64,000 nucleotides of DNA. Source: Paulownia fortunei (taxonomy: Eukaryota > Streptophyta > Magnoliopsida > Lamiales > Paulowniaceae). The first letter of the stretch is position 1; every line of letters begins with the position of its first letter. Of the stretch, positions 36,741 to 48,503 are shown piece after piece. A program made the position numbers and the translations under genes. The notes beneath the pieces were generated by a model. It had not been told where the DNA came from, did no database searches, and worked only from the letters and a program-made list of their open reading frames with translations. The stretch lies in the NCBI GenBank assembly GCA_019321725.1, contig CM033121.1, positions 14,508,001-14,572,000 on the forward strand, in the 5' to 3' direction.

Positions 36741-37900
36741 TTACTAACAATCCTAAACTTCTCTCTCATACTTATGTAACACCACTAATTTTTCTTAGCA
36801 GGTTAGCAAATTCTAAGAAAAATGAGCAAGAAAAGAAAATCCTTAAGACTTTTCAAAAAGTGGAGATAAACATCCCTCTTCTTGATACGATCAAGCAGGT
36901 ACCTCAATATGCACTAACAAATGGAAGTTGAAGGGGGATGAAAAAGTAAGTGTGGGGGAGAATGTTTTGGCAGTTTTTCAAAGAAAACACCCTCCAAAGT
37001 GTAAGGATCTGGGAACTTTCACCATCCCTTATACCATTGGTAAGACCAAATTTGAAAATTGCATGTTACATTTGGGAGCATCAATTAATGTTATGCCATA
37101 TTCTATTTGTGCTTCTCTAAATCTAAAACCTTTAAAAGAAACTGGTGTTATTATATAATTGGTTGATAGATCTAATGCATATCCAATAGGGGTTGTGGAA
37201 GATGTTCTTGTGTAGATGAATGAATTAGTTTTCCCTGTTGATTTTTAAGTTCTTGAGATGGAGGATGACATATGCCCTAATTCTACACACGTTCTTTTGG
37301 GAAGACCACTCATGAAGACAGTCCAGCTAACATTGATGCTCATGATGGCACTCTTACTATGGAGTTTGATGGCGAGCTTATAAAATAAAATATTTTTGAA
37401 GCCATGACATATCCTACTGACATGAATGTTGTTTATATAGTTGAAATTATTGATCTCAAGTCACAACAAATGCTTTAGTTCACTAGCAATGATGGAGTAG
37501 AGGTTACTTGACAAAAACATCTCCTTATGGAGGATTTGAAGAAAAGAATTTAGATACACAAATTTTGGGGGATATGGAAAATGATGTGACGAGGCTGGAT
37601 TCATTACCAAAATAATTAAGGTATGGTATTTATTATGTTGAATTGTCAATATCTAATGAGAGGCTTCTACCTTCTATGTTGTAGACACCTATAATGGAGA
37701 TTAAACTAATCTCGGACCATCTTAAATATTTCTACTTAGGTGAGAAAAAAATAGTACTAGTTAGCATTGCTAAACACCTCACTCAAGTACAAGCGGACAA
37801 ACTTATTTGGATGCTTCAAAATTATAAGATAGTGATTGAATGGACAATGGCTTTGGCAACATATGTTGATGAGTGGGAGGAAATGCCAGGCTAAGGATAT
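36741..37900 (+). pseudogene. Element G1: protease region from a different gypsy lineage
   Basis: The frame 36928-37158 (LKGDEKVSVGENVLAVFQ, then FENCMLHLGASINVMPYS) is a retroviral-type aspartic protease; the catalytic DLGAS is changed to HLGAS. Further on come LLGRPLMKT and DGTLTMEFDGEL (near 37290-37380), then SDHLKYFYLGEK near 37715. These features differ from G2 and G3, whose protease regions read LLDLGSS or LLDIGAN and SFGNMTLELNVFNF. G1 is therefore a mosaic, with the switch near 36740 and a return to G2-like sequence near 38080. Stops and frameshifts are common. Confidence 0.78.
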
Positions 37901-38300
37901 TAAATTAAGCACTTGTTGGGAGGCGACCCAATAGATAAAAGTGAAGATTGTGAGAGCAATCACAGATTTGCTTTCTCGAACTCTCATTCTCTTTTCTTTT
38001 TATCCATTTAATTTTTGTATTTTTTTTAATTTTGTACTAATCAAAAAATGTGTGTTGACAATATGGTAGGTAGTATTTTTTTTAATTTTATCACGCAAGA
38101 GCACATGGTAGTCACTTTTCAATAAAAAAAATAACTACAAAGATCCTGCAATATGGGTTTAATTGACCCACTCTTTTCAAAGACACTTGAACTTTTTGCA
38201 TAAGTTATGAAAATTATCAAAAATGAGGATCATTCCTGGTTAAGTGGTGGATAACGGCACTCTGTGGCTATTAAAGTCGGACTTATCAGTTTTTCCAAAT
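37901..38300 (+). pseudogene. Element G1: pol-end marker and integrase scrap
   Basis: GGGAGGCGACCCAATAG at 37919 is the kind of sequence that follows pol. At 38085-38220 a short piece matches the H2C2 zinc-finger end of the G2 integrase (49250-49370), and 38230-38290 matches the sequence just after the G2 integrase (50408-50475). Reverse transcriptase, RNase H and nearly all of integrase are missing. Confidence 0.7.
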
Positions 38301-38863
38301 AATAACTTTGGTAGAACTTTAGTAGAAAGAAAAATTCATTTAGTGTATGTGGGAGGCAGTCTGGGTTAATGGGGAGTGTTGCTACTTCTGCTCATGAAGG
38401 AGGAGACAAAATTTTAGAAGTTATCCCAAAATATTTAACAGTACAGAATATCACAGGTATGGCCATCGGAGATGAGCTAAAAGTATCAGATATTCAAGAC
38501 AAAATGCCTAACATGTTAAACAATGTGGATGCATTCATCACTCTACCAGGTGGTTTTGGTACATTGGATGAATTATTCCAAGTTGTCTCTTGGGCACAAC
38601 TCAATATTTACCAGAAACCTGTAGTTATTTTTAATGTTAATGGTTTCTTTGATAGTTTGCTATCTTTTATATCTTATGTTATATAAAAGGGTTTTATTTC
38701 ATTGTCTGCAAGATTAATTCTCATTTTTTCTCCTATACCTGACCATCTGATTGATCAACTTCTAGCATATATGCCAGAATTTGATCCAGCCTTAGCTTGT
38801 GTGGATTGGTCCAATAGGGACAATGGTCGAAAATGCAAAATGAATTTGACTCTTAGCCTGTGA
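38301..38863 (+). pseudogene. Element G1: captured LOG-like cytokinin phosphoribohydrolase, 5'-truncated
   Basis: LOG enzymes release active cytokinin bases from cytokinin riboside 5'-monophosphates in the cytosol or nucleus. The frame starts at NNFGRTLVERKIHLVY, loses one G at the GLMG turn, and from ATG 38369 continues as one frame of 165 codons broken only by a TAA at 38684. It shows the catalytic signature PGGFGTLDE (near 38550), VVSWAQLNIYQKP and a tail ending NLTLSL with a natural TGA at 38861. The first 25-30 residues, with the FCGS motif, and the upstream ORF are deleted. No intron is visible. This is the best preserved LOG copy in its catalytic part. Confidence 0.88.
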
Positions 38864-40251
38864 AATTTATACTTATTTTTTTTGCATAACATGGCAAGTT
38901 TGGGAAGTTTTTAACAAAAGTTTGTGAATTATCAATTTTTTTTAGTCATAGATGTTTTTCAACTTTAATAATTAAAATTAAGCACGAATAATGTGGTTTG
39001 ATGATGATGGGTGTTATTTTGGACTTTGATGTTGTTCTTTGATTAATATGTTTTTGTGATAATTATACTCAAATTTTTTTGCATAAATAGTTATGTTACT
39101 CAGTGTTGAGACAACCACGACAAAATAGGTAGTTCTTATGCCCTTACTTTAATCTTTACTTAGATTTTCGACATGAAGGGGTTGAGTGTTAGGGCTTTTC
39201 CTTTTGGTATGCCAAGGCGAACGACTGATTGAGCACCACTTGAAAAATAATTAAGGCATTAGGCTTTCTAGCACCACAGTCAAATCAGTTTGTTCCCTAT
39301 ATAATGTTCCAAGAGAATATCCCCCATAGTGAGCCACTTTGAGCCTTTCAATAAATAAGCCTTTTTCTATGGTAACTATATCTTCTTACGTAGCTTAAAT
39401 ACACTATTATCCTACCCTTATTCTAAAAATAATTTGGAGCTTAAGTTACATTTTATTGACAAGGTGAACTTGCGAAGGAAATTTGGGTTGGAATAGAAGA
39501 TAAGTGTGGGGGAGTTTCTCTTCTAAAAGAAAATCGCAAAATATTAAAAATATTATGAGTTGTAACTAAAAATGGGATAAAGAGGGGTCCAATTCAATAA
39601 AAATAGGCCCCTGTGTTGAAATTCGTGGAGTATAAGAATTCTTCATTAATAAAACCTATGTCTCTAATTCTATGAAGTTCTTAAAACCTTTGTTGCATCT
39701 CATCCTTTAATTTCTTAGTCACATCACTACTTTTGGCCCCATTACAACCTTTGTTAAAGACCTTTTTATTTTGTGTGGTGCTTTCGGTGTAGTATAGATT
39801 GTACCAAATGAAAAGCCTATGATGTTTAACTTTTCAATTAGAGATTGGGTGACGGTTTTTATGAGGTTCTATAGGAATTCACTTGTTTGAAGCATACCTG
39901 GTTTCATCACTATTGACATTAACTATTCACACACATACTTGACTATACTTATTGTGGAAATGTATTGACTTTTAAATAACTAAGGATTAGATTCAACATT
40001 TGTTTGATTTTATTTCTATATTACATTGTTGCTTCTTGATAACAATGATTGGAAGTTAATTATCATTGGTGTTTATGGGTATCACCACTGCAAACTCTCA
40101 CGAGACTATAATTCATCCTCTATGGGCCATCTAGGGGTTCAAAGGCTTGTTACATATGCTAAATATATTGATGATTTCCTACGAAAGTGGATTAGTTTAG
40201 GTTTGTTTTAAGTTTGCTCGAGGACGAGCAAGGGATAAGTGTGGGGGAATT
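38864..40251 (+). other. Element G1: 3' non-coding region with polypurine tract
   Basis: It is collinear with 51991-53721 of G2. It ends with GTGTGGGGGAATT at about 40240-40251, the polypurine tract that primes plus-strand DNA, directly before the LTR. No coding frame is supported; the 61-codon frame at 40026 is not conserved. Confidence 0.75.
40214..40231. other. Short inverted repeat before the polypurine tract
   Basis: TTGCTCG-AGGA-CGAGCAA can form a perfect 7-bp stem with a 4-base loop. G2 has the decayed form near 53694 (CTTGCTCAAGGACAAG). Confidence 0.7.
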
Positions 40252-41747
40252 TGATCAGTACATATTTTGACATATTTTTGTATCAAATTCTTTAAAATTT
40301 CCTTGCTTTATTCTTTTTAATATTATAGTTTTATTAATATTTTGTGTTAGGAAATCAATGAGCAAAAAAATAATCAAACAGAGCCAAAATGAAATTAAAG
40401 AAGACAACACGTTTCGTGAGCAAGTTGGGAGATAATATTTTATTGGATTAAAAAAACATCATAATTAGAAGAAAAGGGCAATTTGACTCCATCATGTGTA
40501 GATCAAAATATATGCAAGAAATCACTTGGACTTTGCAAGTGATTGTTGGACTTGCATTTAATTCAAAATAACCATGTTTTCAAACTTTGTTTAGGTATAA
40601 CTCTATGTTCAAAATCTCTATGGACCTAAATCTTACTTCATTTAAAAGATAAGAGATAGAAATACAACTTTGTTGTTGCAAGCTTAGCCCAATTTACCCT
40701 TGATTAAAATAAAAAAAATTATCTAAATGTGTGTATTGGAAGGGATCTATCAATGCCGACACATTGGAAAGAATAAAGTTCTCCGTAGTGGTTGGAATTA
40801 GGTGATTCAAGTGGGAAAATGAAGCTAACAGACAAATATACAACTTTCATGAAAAGGCCATATGAATTTAGAGCATATTTGAAGTAAATTTAGAGTATAT
40901 TTGGAGTGAATTTTGATATGCTAATTTAGGCACTCTTCTACTATAAATAGGGGCTCTTAGATGTCATTGAAGACACATAAAAACCCTTAGACATGGAAAA
41001 AAAGTTTTATTGTTGTCTTCTTTAGGCTAAGTTTTCTAGTAGTAATAGAAAAGTATTTTCTAATTTCTCTTCTATTTTTAATCATTATGTCTTTATAAAT
41101 TTCATTTAGTTGAGGAGAAATGATGAACCTCTTGTGGAGGAATAAGAACGAATAAAAGTACATAATGTTCAGGTGTGGTGTATTATTCTTTTAATTTTTG
41201 ATTAAAACCCTCCTCATTTTGTGGTGATTCTTTTTTTATATATCAACAATGACATAATAAATACTTGGATTCATTTAGTTTGATGACACCGACTACTAAC
41301 GTAAAACCTTGATTTGTTGTAGGCAAAGATGTACATAAATAATTGATCCTATAAACAAGTATTGGAGTTAAGAGATAATTTGCAAATAGTAAGACAGTAT
41401 CATGATTACCTTAATGCATGAGATATTTGATAACATCTTCCCATTGTAACTTTCATTGTGTATAGATTCCAATAGTGACATTTAAAAGAAGTAAAAAAAT
41501 AATAAATAATCATTTATTTATCCAAAACTCAAGAGCGAATCTCTAATCATTAGTACTTTTGTATTATTTTGATTTCTTAGTTATAACATAAATTTTTCTT
41601 TATATTCTAAACTACATAAAACCCATCTTTTAAGAAATATAATCCTGAAAACTTCAAACAACTTTCCTGTGGATCGACATCGGACTCCCAAGAAATTTAT
41701 TACTTGACATAACATGCACTTGTATTTGCAACTTTAAAGTTGTAGCA
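40252..41747 (+). repeat. LTR1: 3' LTR of element G1
   Basis: It starts TGATCAGTACATA after the polypurine tract and ends AAAGTTGTAGCA at 41747. It aligns with LTR2 and LTR3 of G2. A TATAAATA box is at 40942-40949. The base after it is the first base of the inverted tail of another element, so no target-site duplication is visible. Confidence 0.85.
40942..40949 (+). promoter_or_regulatory. TATA box of LTR1
   Basis: TATAAATA lies in CTACTATAAATAGGGGC, matching the box of LTR3 (54500-54507) and, inverted, of LTR4 (61307-61314). Confidence 0.55.
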
Positions 41748-43102
41748 CCCCCCAACCAAATTATTACTAATCCCTAGTAATTACAGCGTGTTGAAATATG
41801 ACAAACAAAAAGGACCATGACATAATGATCAGAATTTTAAAGAAACTTGTAAAATAGTATAATAATCAAAATAATCATTTGTCAGAGAGAATAGATGCTA
41901 CCGAGATTTTATTTTATTTTATTTTTATTTATTATTATTATCTTTTTTTATAAAAAAAACTTCCAAAGGATGTTGTGTGTATGTCAACTAAGCCAACCTT
42001 TCATTCCACAGACCAAGATACATATAACTTCAAAATCAATCATGAAAAAGCCTCAACTCCATATCCTCACATGTAAGTGTTTACCATTTGAATTGGTAAG
42101 GTGTTCACTCGTGGAGTTGGAAAATAGTTAAAACACTCAGGCATTACATGATTTAGGATAAGCATTCAAACTAAATTTGAGCATAACAAAGGTAGTTACA
42201 AAATTTGAAACATCTAATCAGTCTTACAAAAATATGCCTCGAAATTTCATTGGTTAACCTGAAAACAAAATGGTGAATTTTTTTTGCTTTAATTTTTTTT
42301 ACAAAACCATGACTCGCATGATGACAAAAGATCAAAAGAAGAATCTATAACTATACTCACATCACTAGCTACAAAGCGAATATTTCATTAGAAATAGATA
42401 ACTACATAGATTTTACCAAATTCATTTCTTCACATGCAAGGTAGACATAATTAGGCATCTCAAATTGCAATGAAACCAATTCAAATGATCAATTAAAGTT
42501 TAGAATACTTGTTTTCTTAAACTCTCCACTCATTCACAAGAGATGTGTGAATATTAAAAAGTAAACACTTTAACATGGTCAAAATTTTCAATTATATGTA
42601 TCACAACCAATCTTTCCACAAGGTTTAGGATGTTCATAAGACTAACTTTTTTTTTTTTTTTAAGTCACTCATTATTTATGCAGATAGTACCTTGGACTCT
42701 AATAAAAAGAGGTCTATAATTATATTTTGACAATGAACAAAGATTCAGTTAAAAACTTTCCAAAAATGCTATGTTGTGCACAAAAAAATCTGGAAGTGTC
42801 TCAAGAGTATCAAAAAGTTACTCTTTACTCTATCACCCTTTCTCATGGTTTCAACTTATCCAAAAGAAAACACACTTGATTTTTAAAAAAAAAAAAAATA
42901 AGAAACTAGAAAAGCATACACTGAACACACAAGATATGACATCAACTATCCCTTCCCCTAACCTAATCGAGACATTGTCCCAATGTCGAAAATAAATAGA
43001 AAAGTAAAGCTTAAAAAGATATCACCTAAAAAGTAACTTATTGGAAAATAAAGCTGAAACAATATAAAACATACACTTTTGTTTAAAACCATTATGAGAA
43101 AT
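41748..43102 (-). other. Element G3: 3' non-coding region and polypurine tract (minus)
   Basis: It is a close parallel of 62134-63511. On the minus strand it runs away from the LOG end and finishes with GGTTGGGGGG at 41748, the polypurine tract. The G3 3' LTR that should follow is absent; the inverted end of LTR1 follows instead. It also aligns loosely with the G2 3' region (GTGATATCTTTT and TCTCGATTAGGTT blocks). No gene is supported. Confidence 0.72.
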
Positions 43103-43508
43103 TTCATAGGCTAAAAGTCAAATTTAGTTTGCTTTTTCAACCACCGACCTTGTCTAACCACTCCACATGAGCCAAAGTTGGATTAGGTTCTTGCACATAT
43201 GCTAGAAGTTGATCGATCAATTGGTCAGGTGTTGGTGCAGAAATGAGTATTCATCTTGCAAACGGTGAAATAAAACCTTTTTTCTACAGTATGATCTACA
43301 AAAGATACCAAACCAACAAAGAACATGTTAACATTAAGAATACCTACAGGTTTTTAGTAAATGTTAAGTTATGCCCAAAAGACAACTTGGAATAACTCCT
43401 CCAGTGTGCCAAAACCACCAGGTAGGGTGATGAAAGTATCTGCATTTTGTAACAAGTTAGGCATTCTGTCCTGCAAGTTTGACACTTTTAGCTCATCTCA
43501 AATGGTTA
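43103..43508 (-). pseudogene. Element G3: LOG-like gene, C-terminal half
   Basis: Minus-strand reading gives DELKVSNLQDRMPN, TFITLPGGFGTLEELFQVV and KPVGILNV, then a frame change after FVDHTVEK. The PGGFGTLEE catalytic signature is intact, but stops interrupt the frame (for example before LNIY). Its N-terminal half lies at 55339-55588; element G2 separates the two. The cut site carries the GGTTA target duplication at 43504-43508. Confidence 0.87.
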
Positions 43509-45176
43509 TGATAAATACATATTTTAACATTTTTTTATATCAAATCCTTTATACTTTTCTTGCTTTATTCTTTTTAATATTATTGTTTATTAATATTTTG
43601 TGTTAAGGAATCAATGAATATAAAAAGATCAAAAGAAACATGTTTCTAGACTTGTGCAGTGTTTGTATTTTGATCATAACTTCATGATCAAAAGCCCTAT
43701 GGACCTGAATCTTGCTTCATTTGAAATCCAAGAGATAAAACTACAACTTTTTTGTTGGAAGCTCAGCCTAATTCAGTCTTGATTATAGCATAAATTTCTT
43801 CCAATTGGTTGCACAAAATGGATCACCAAAATTCGAATCAAAGTTCAGCCCAGTATTGACTTATTTGACCAATTGGATCATATCTCCTAAGCCCAAATTT
43901 ATTTTGGGCTGAAATTTGGATATGTTATATAAAAGAGGTAAATAAACATGTTTTCAAAAGACAAGATGGTGATAAAATATGTTAGAATGGTAAACACATA
44001 GGTTGCACGCTGATGCTTTTGTTAAAGAATGGCTTTTAGACATGATTCGGTAATTAGACCATATCTTTCTCATCCGATAGCCAACTTTGTCAAATGATAT
44101 ATGAAAATATATCATCACCAAAATATCTACAACTTTTGTTCTTTACGTATCATCAAAATCTGAGTACATCTGACCTAAACATGTAATTCAATCCGGTAGG
44201 TGAGAATTTTAAGGACTAGGTGTAACAACTTTTCAACTCTTGCCAACTAGCATACCACTTGATTAACTCCTCCATTATTTGTTTGGACTTTAGCATAATC
44301 CAATTACTTTAAATAGGCCATGTATTAAGCTTGTAAGAGAGGGGGGTTAGTGGGTTTCTTTAGGCTAAGTTTTTTAGTATGTATGTTTCCTAGTAAAGTA
44401 ACTTTTCTAGTAGTAATAGAAATGCATTCTCTAGTTTCTCTTCTATTTTTAGTCTTTCCTACTTTTATTATATCTTTTTAAATATCATTTTGCTGAGAAA
44501 AAATGGTGACCTCTTGATGGAGGAAGAGGAACGGTTATAAGGGTAGAAAATGTTTAAGTATGTTGTATTATTATTTTGAGTTTTAATCTAAACCCTACTT
44601 GTTTTTGTGATGATTCTTGATTTATGTATCTCCAATGGCATAACAAATACTTGGGTTCATTTATCTTATTATACAGTTTTACCCCATCGACTGCTAATGT
44701 AAAACTTTGATTTGTTGTTAACAAAGGTGTACATAAATGCTTGATCTTTTAAATAAGTGTTGGCGTTAAGAGATAATTTATAAATAATAAGATAATATAA
44801 TGATTACCTTATTGCATGAGCTATTTGATAATATCTTTCCATTGGAACCTTCATTATGTATGGATTCCAATTGTGACAATTAAGAGAGATAAAAAGAATA
44901 AATAACCATTTTTCTATCCAAAACTCAAGAGTGGATCCTTAATCCTTAGTACTTTATTACTTTGGTTTTTCTTTAGTTACAGCATATACTTTGGTTTTTC
45001 TTTAGTTACAGCATATATTAATTGTTCATATATTTTGATTCACTTAAATTCCATTTTTTCAATATTTATAAACCTGAATTCTTTAACCAACTTCCCTGTT
45101 GATCGATCTCGGACTCACAATAAATTTATTACTTAATACAACCTATACTTAGGTTTGCAACCTTAAAGTTGTAGTA
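43509..45176 (+). repeat. LTR2: 5' LTR of G2
   Basis: It starts TGATAAATACATA and ends GTTGTAGTA, with the final CA changed to TA. It is preceded by the target duplication and followed after six bases by the primer-binding site. The TATA box seen in the other LTRs is changed here to CTTTAAATAGG near 44300. Confidence 0.88.
44959..45016. repeat. Exact 29-bp tandem duplication in LTR2
   Basis: The unit ACTTTGGTTTTTCTTTAGTT plus ACAGCATAT occurs twice. LTR3 has it once, so the slip came after insertion of G2. Confidence 0.9.
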
Positions 45177-45182
45177 AGTTTT

Positions 45183-45200
45183 TGGTGTCGTTGCTAGGGA
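45183..45200 (+). other. G2 primer-binding site (tRNA-Asp type)
   Basis: TGGTGTCGTTGCTAGGGA resembles the TGGCGCCGTTGCCGGGGA used by Athila-type elements, which pairs with tRNA-Asp; three bases differ, all consistent with C-to-T or G-to-A decay. It supports the Athila/Tat placement. Confidence 0.8.
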
Positions 45201-45380
45201 AGGCAAAGTACGTATTCGGGTTTGTTAATATTTTTTCTTTGTAAATATGGTTTATTTATTTTCTTTATGGATGGATATATGGTTATATGGTATCGTAGTT
45301 ATAATTCTCGGTGTTTAGCTAGAAATAATGTTAAAACTTTGTTTGGAAATTTGTTTGAATCATCTCCACACACTTCAACC

Positions 45381-46740
45381 ATGGCTGAAAATGAAAGTGT
45401 CCAGAATGAGAATGAGAATCAATAGGTGCGTACCATGCATTATTACTTGCAACCTCCTCCAAATTCTTCTTCTTGTTGTTTCATTTTTCCTCTCAATACA
45501 AATAACTTTTGATTCAAGTTAGGTATGATCCCTTTAGTTCCTAATTTCCATGGTTAAGACTCTGAAAACCCTTACTTGCATTTGAAAGAATTTGATGAAA
45601 TATGTGCTACTTTTGATGAACAAACTTGCACAAATGAGATTGTTAAGGTCAAATTATTTCCTTTTTCTTTAAAAGATAAAGCAAAATATTGGCTTAATTA
45701 TTTAAAACCTAGGTCAATTGGCCCTTGGCAAGAAATGCAAACTAAATTTTTGAAAAAATTATTTCCAATTTATAAAACTAATGATTTGAAAAGATAAATT
45801 CAATTTTTTTCTCAAAATTCTAATGAAGCTTTCTTTCAATGTTAGAAAAATTTAAAGATTTGTTGAATTCATCCCACATCATGGTTTTGAAAATAGGGCC
45901 TAGTTAGTTTTTTTTTTATGAAGGTTTAACTCCTGAAATAAAATAATTTGTTGAAACAATGTGTAATTGTGAGTTTCTTGACAAAGAACCTGATGAAGCC
46001 CTTGAATATCTAGATCATTTAGCAGAAAACTCTCAATCATAGCATAGTGTTAATTTTTCTGAAAGTTCTATTAGATTTAATCTTGCTAATAGTAATAAAG
46101 AAAAATATTACCTTAGCCAAGAAGATGATCTAAATGCTAGGTTTGCTAGTTTTACAAGAAAAGTTGAAGCCATGGACCTTAAAAAATTAAAAGAAATCAA
46201 ATTTGTGCAAGAGGGGGAAGTTTGTAGCAATTGTAAACTTTTCGGGCACTCCACCAATGAATATCCAAACATTCCAGTACAAGCAAATTTCATGAACACA
46301 TTAAAAAAATCCTTCCATTCTCCATATTCTGAAACTTATAATCCACAATAGAGAAATCATCCCAATTTTAGTTGGCAAGATGATAACCGTGCCCAAACGC
46401 TGCATTCACAAAAACTACCAAACTTTCATTATTATCCAACTCCACATATAAAATCCCTTGAGGAGACTTTGCAAGCATTTATGCATTAACAAACAAACAT
46501 CAATAATCAGACTTTACAAGCTATCAATGAGATCAAAAGCACACTTTCAACACTGACAGCTTCTTTGTGTACTCATGAAAAAGGTATATTTCCTGCTTAA
46601 CCTTAACCTAATCCTTCTACTCAGTGTCAATTTCTTCTTCAGGTGATAATTTAATCAAGGAGGCTAATTCAGTCACAACTCTTTGGAATGGAAAAGTTAT
46701 TAATAAGACTATCATCCCAAGGAGAAAGTTTCTAATCCAT
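45381..46740 (+). pseudogene. G2 gag, degenerate
   Basis: ATG at 45381 opens MAENESVQNENENQ and a stop follows. The retrotransposon gag domain is clear at 45576-45797 (KLFPFSLKDKAKYWLNYLKP, then a PWQEMQTKFLKKLFP block). Further on come LTPEIK, FLDKEPDEALEYLDHLAENS, a coiled-coil-like RKVEAMDLKKLKEI stretch and a knuckle CSNCKLFGHSTNEYP whose last Cys is Tyr. Several stops and frameshifts make the gene dead. The start is chosen because G3 has the matching ATG (MTRNESD) at 60297. Confidence 0.85.
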
Positions 46741-47715
46741 ATCCAGAAATGAAGAATCGAAATAGTCTTGATGATGAAGGTAAGTGTGAAAATAATGAAA
46801 AAAAAATATTTACCTCTAGCACCCTTTCCTCAAAGATTGCAAACAACTCATAAATTGACCTCAAATGTTGAAATCTTTAAAGTTTTTAAACAAGTCAAAA
46901 TTAATATTCCATTGTTGGATACAATCAAGCAAGTTCCACCTTATGCCAAATTTTTGAAATATTTGTGTACAATCAAAAGAAAACATCATGTACAAAAGAA
47001 GGCATTTTTAACTGAAAGTATTAGTTCACTCATTCAACAATTCACTCCACTTACCACTTAAGTACAAAGATCCAGGTTGTCCAACCATTTCATGTAAACA
47101 CTAGAATAGAGCGTGCTTTGCTTGATATTGGTGCTAATGCTTATACCTTTCTCAGTTTATGAACAGTTAGGTTTAGGAGAACTTAAAATAACTTTTGTTG
47201 TTCTCCAATTGACTGACCGTTTGATTAAAATTCCAAAGGGAGTAGTAGAAGATGTGTTAGTATAAATTGATAAGTTTTACTTTCCAGTTGATTTCATTGT
47301 TTTGGACACAAACACATACATAAATGCCTATCATTTTGGGTCATCCTTTTCTTGCAACTTCAAATATTTTGATCAATTGTAAGAATAATATTTTGAAGTT
47401 ATCATTTGGAAATATGACTTTGGAACTAAATGTGTTTAATTTTTGTAAGCAACCTATAGAAGATGTCGAAGTACAAGAAGTGGATTCAATCGAGAAACTT
47501 GTTCATGAATACTTTACTATTACTAACTCTTCAAATTTTTTGGAGTATTATTTTAAAAATGAAAGTATTTGTAAAAAGGCACATGCTAATACTCTCTCTG
47601 AATTTTTGCAGGTACAAGAAAATCATTTTTGGAAGCCAAGGTTTGAAAAACTTTCATCATCAATAGTAAAATATATTCCATCAAGTATTAAAGCTCCTAT
47701 AGTTGATTTGAAACT
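46741..47715 (+). pseudogene. G2 aspartic protease region
   Basis: The linker FKQVKINIPLLDTIKQVPPYA at 46880-46945 leads to a protease with LLDIGAN in place of LLDLGAN, followed by a frameshift near 47140. Then PIILGHPFLATSNILINCKN (47327) and SFGNMTLELNVFNF follow, as in the Athila/Tat family. The protease would cut the Gag-Pol polyprotein. G3 shows the same domain with LLDLGSS. Confidence 0.83.
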
Positions 47716-48503
47716 TTGCCAATTGATTTGAAATACTCTTTCTTAGGTGAGAATGCTACTTTTTCAGTAATAATTTCTTCCAAACTTGATGCATCTCAAG
47801 AAGATAAGTTGATTGAAACTCTAAAAATGCATAAGAATGCTTTAGGATGGACCATTGCTGATATTAAAGGTATTAATCCTTTAATTTGCACAAATAACAT
47901 CTATCTAGAGGAAAATGCTAAACCTTATAAAGAAAAGCAATGAAGGCTAAATCCTAATATGAGAGAAGTAGTGAGAAATGAAGTCATTAAACTCTTAGAT
48001 AATGGAATCATTTATCCTACTTTTGATAGCAAATGGGTAACTCCTACTTAAGTTGTACCTAAGAAATCTGAAGTTACTGTACTTAAGAATGAGAATAATA
48101 AATTAATTCCAACTAGGACTGTTACTGGTTGGCGAATATGCATTAACTATAAGAAACTCAAATCAGTTACTAGAAAAGATCATTATCCATTACCTTTCAT
48201 GGATCAAATTTTAGAAAGAGTTATGGGACATGAATTTTATTGCTTCTTAGAATGATATTTTAGGTATAATCAAATTGCAATTGCACTTGAAGATCAAGAG
48301 AAAACAACTTTTACATGTCATTTTGGTACTTTTGCATATCAAATGATGCCTTTTGGATTATGTAATACACCAGCTACATTCCAATGATGTATGCTTAGTA
48401 TTTTTAGTGACATGGTTGAACGTTTTCTTGAAGTTATCATGGATGATTTTTCTATTTTTTTGGTAATTTATTTGATGATTGCTTATCTAATTTAGAAAAA
48501 ATT
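47716..48503 (+). pseudogene. G2 reverse transcriptase, internally deleted
   Basis: Motifs in order: GWTIADIKGINP (47848), REVVRNEVIKLLDNGIIYP (47960), GWRICINYKKLKSVTRKDHYPLP (48130), YQMMPFGLCNTPATFQ (48337) and the catalytic box IMDDFSIF (48438). Right after the following LEKIL stretch it jumps to EWTENCENAF, so the thumb and connection region (about 80 codons in relatives) is missing. Stops occur at several places. Confidence 0.87.

Noticed and set aside
38301..38863. A functional host LOG gene
   Set aside because: Truncated start, one lost base, an in-frame stop, and embedding between gypsy integrase and LTR sequences shared with other copies.
43361..43606. Plus-strand frame overlapping the G3 LOG and the start of LTR2
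   Set aside because: It is antisense to LOG and runs across an insertion boundary.
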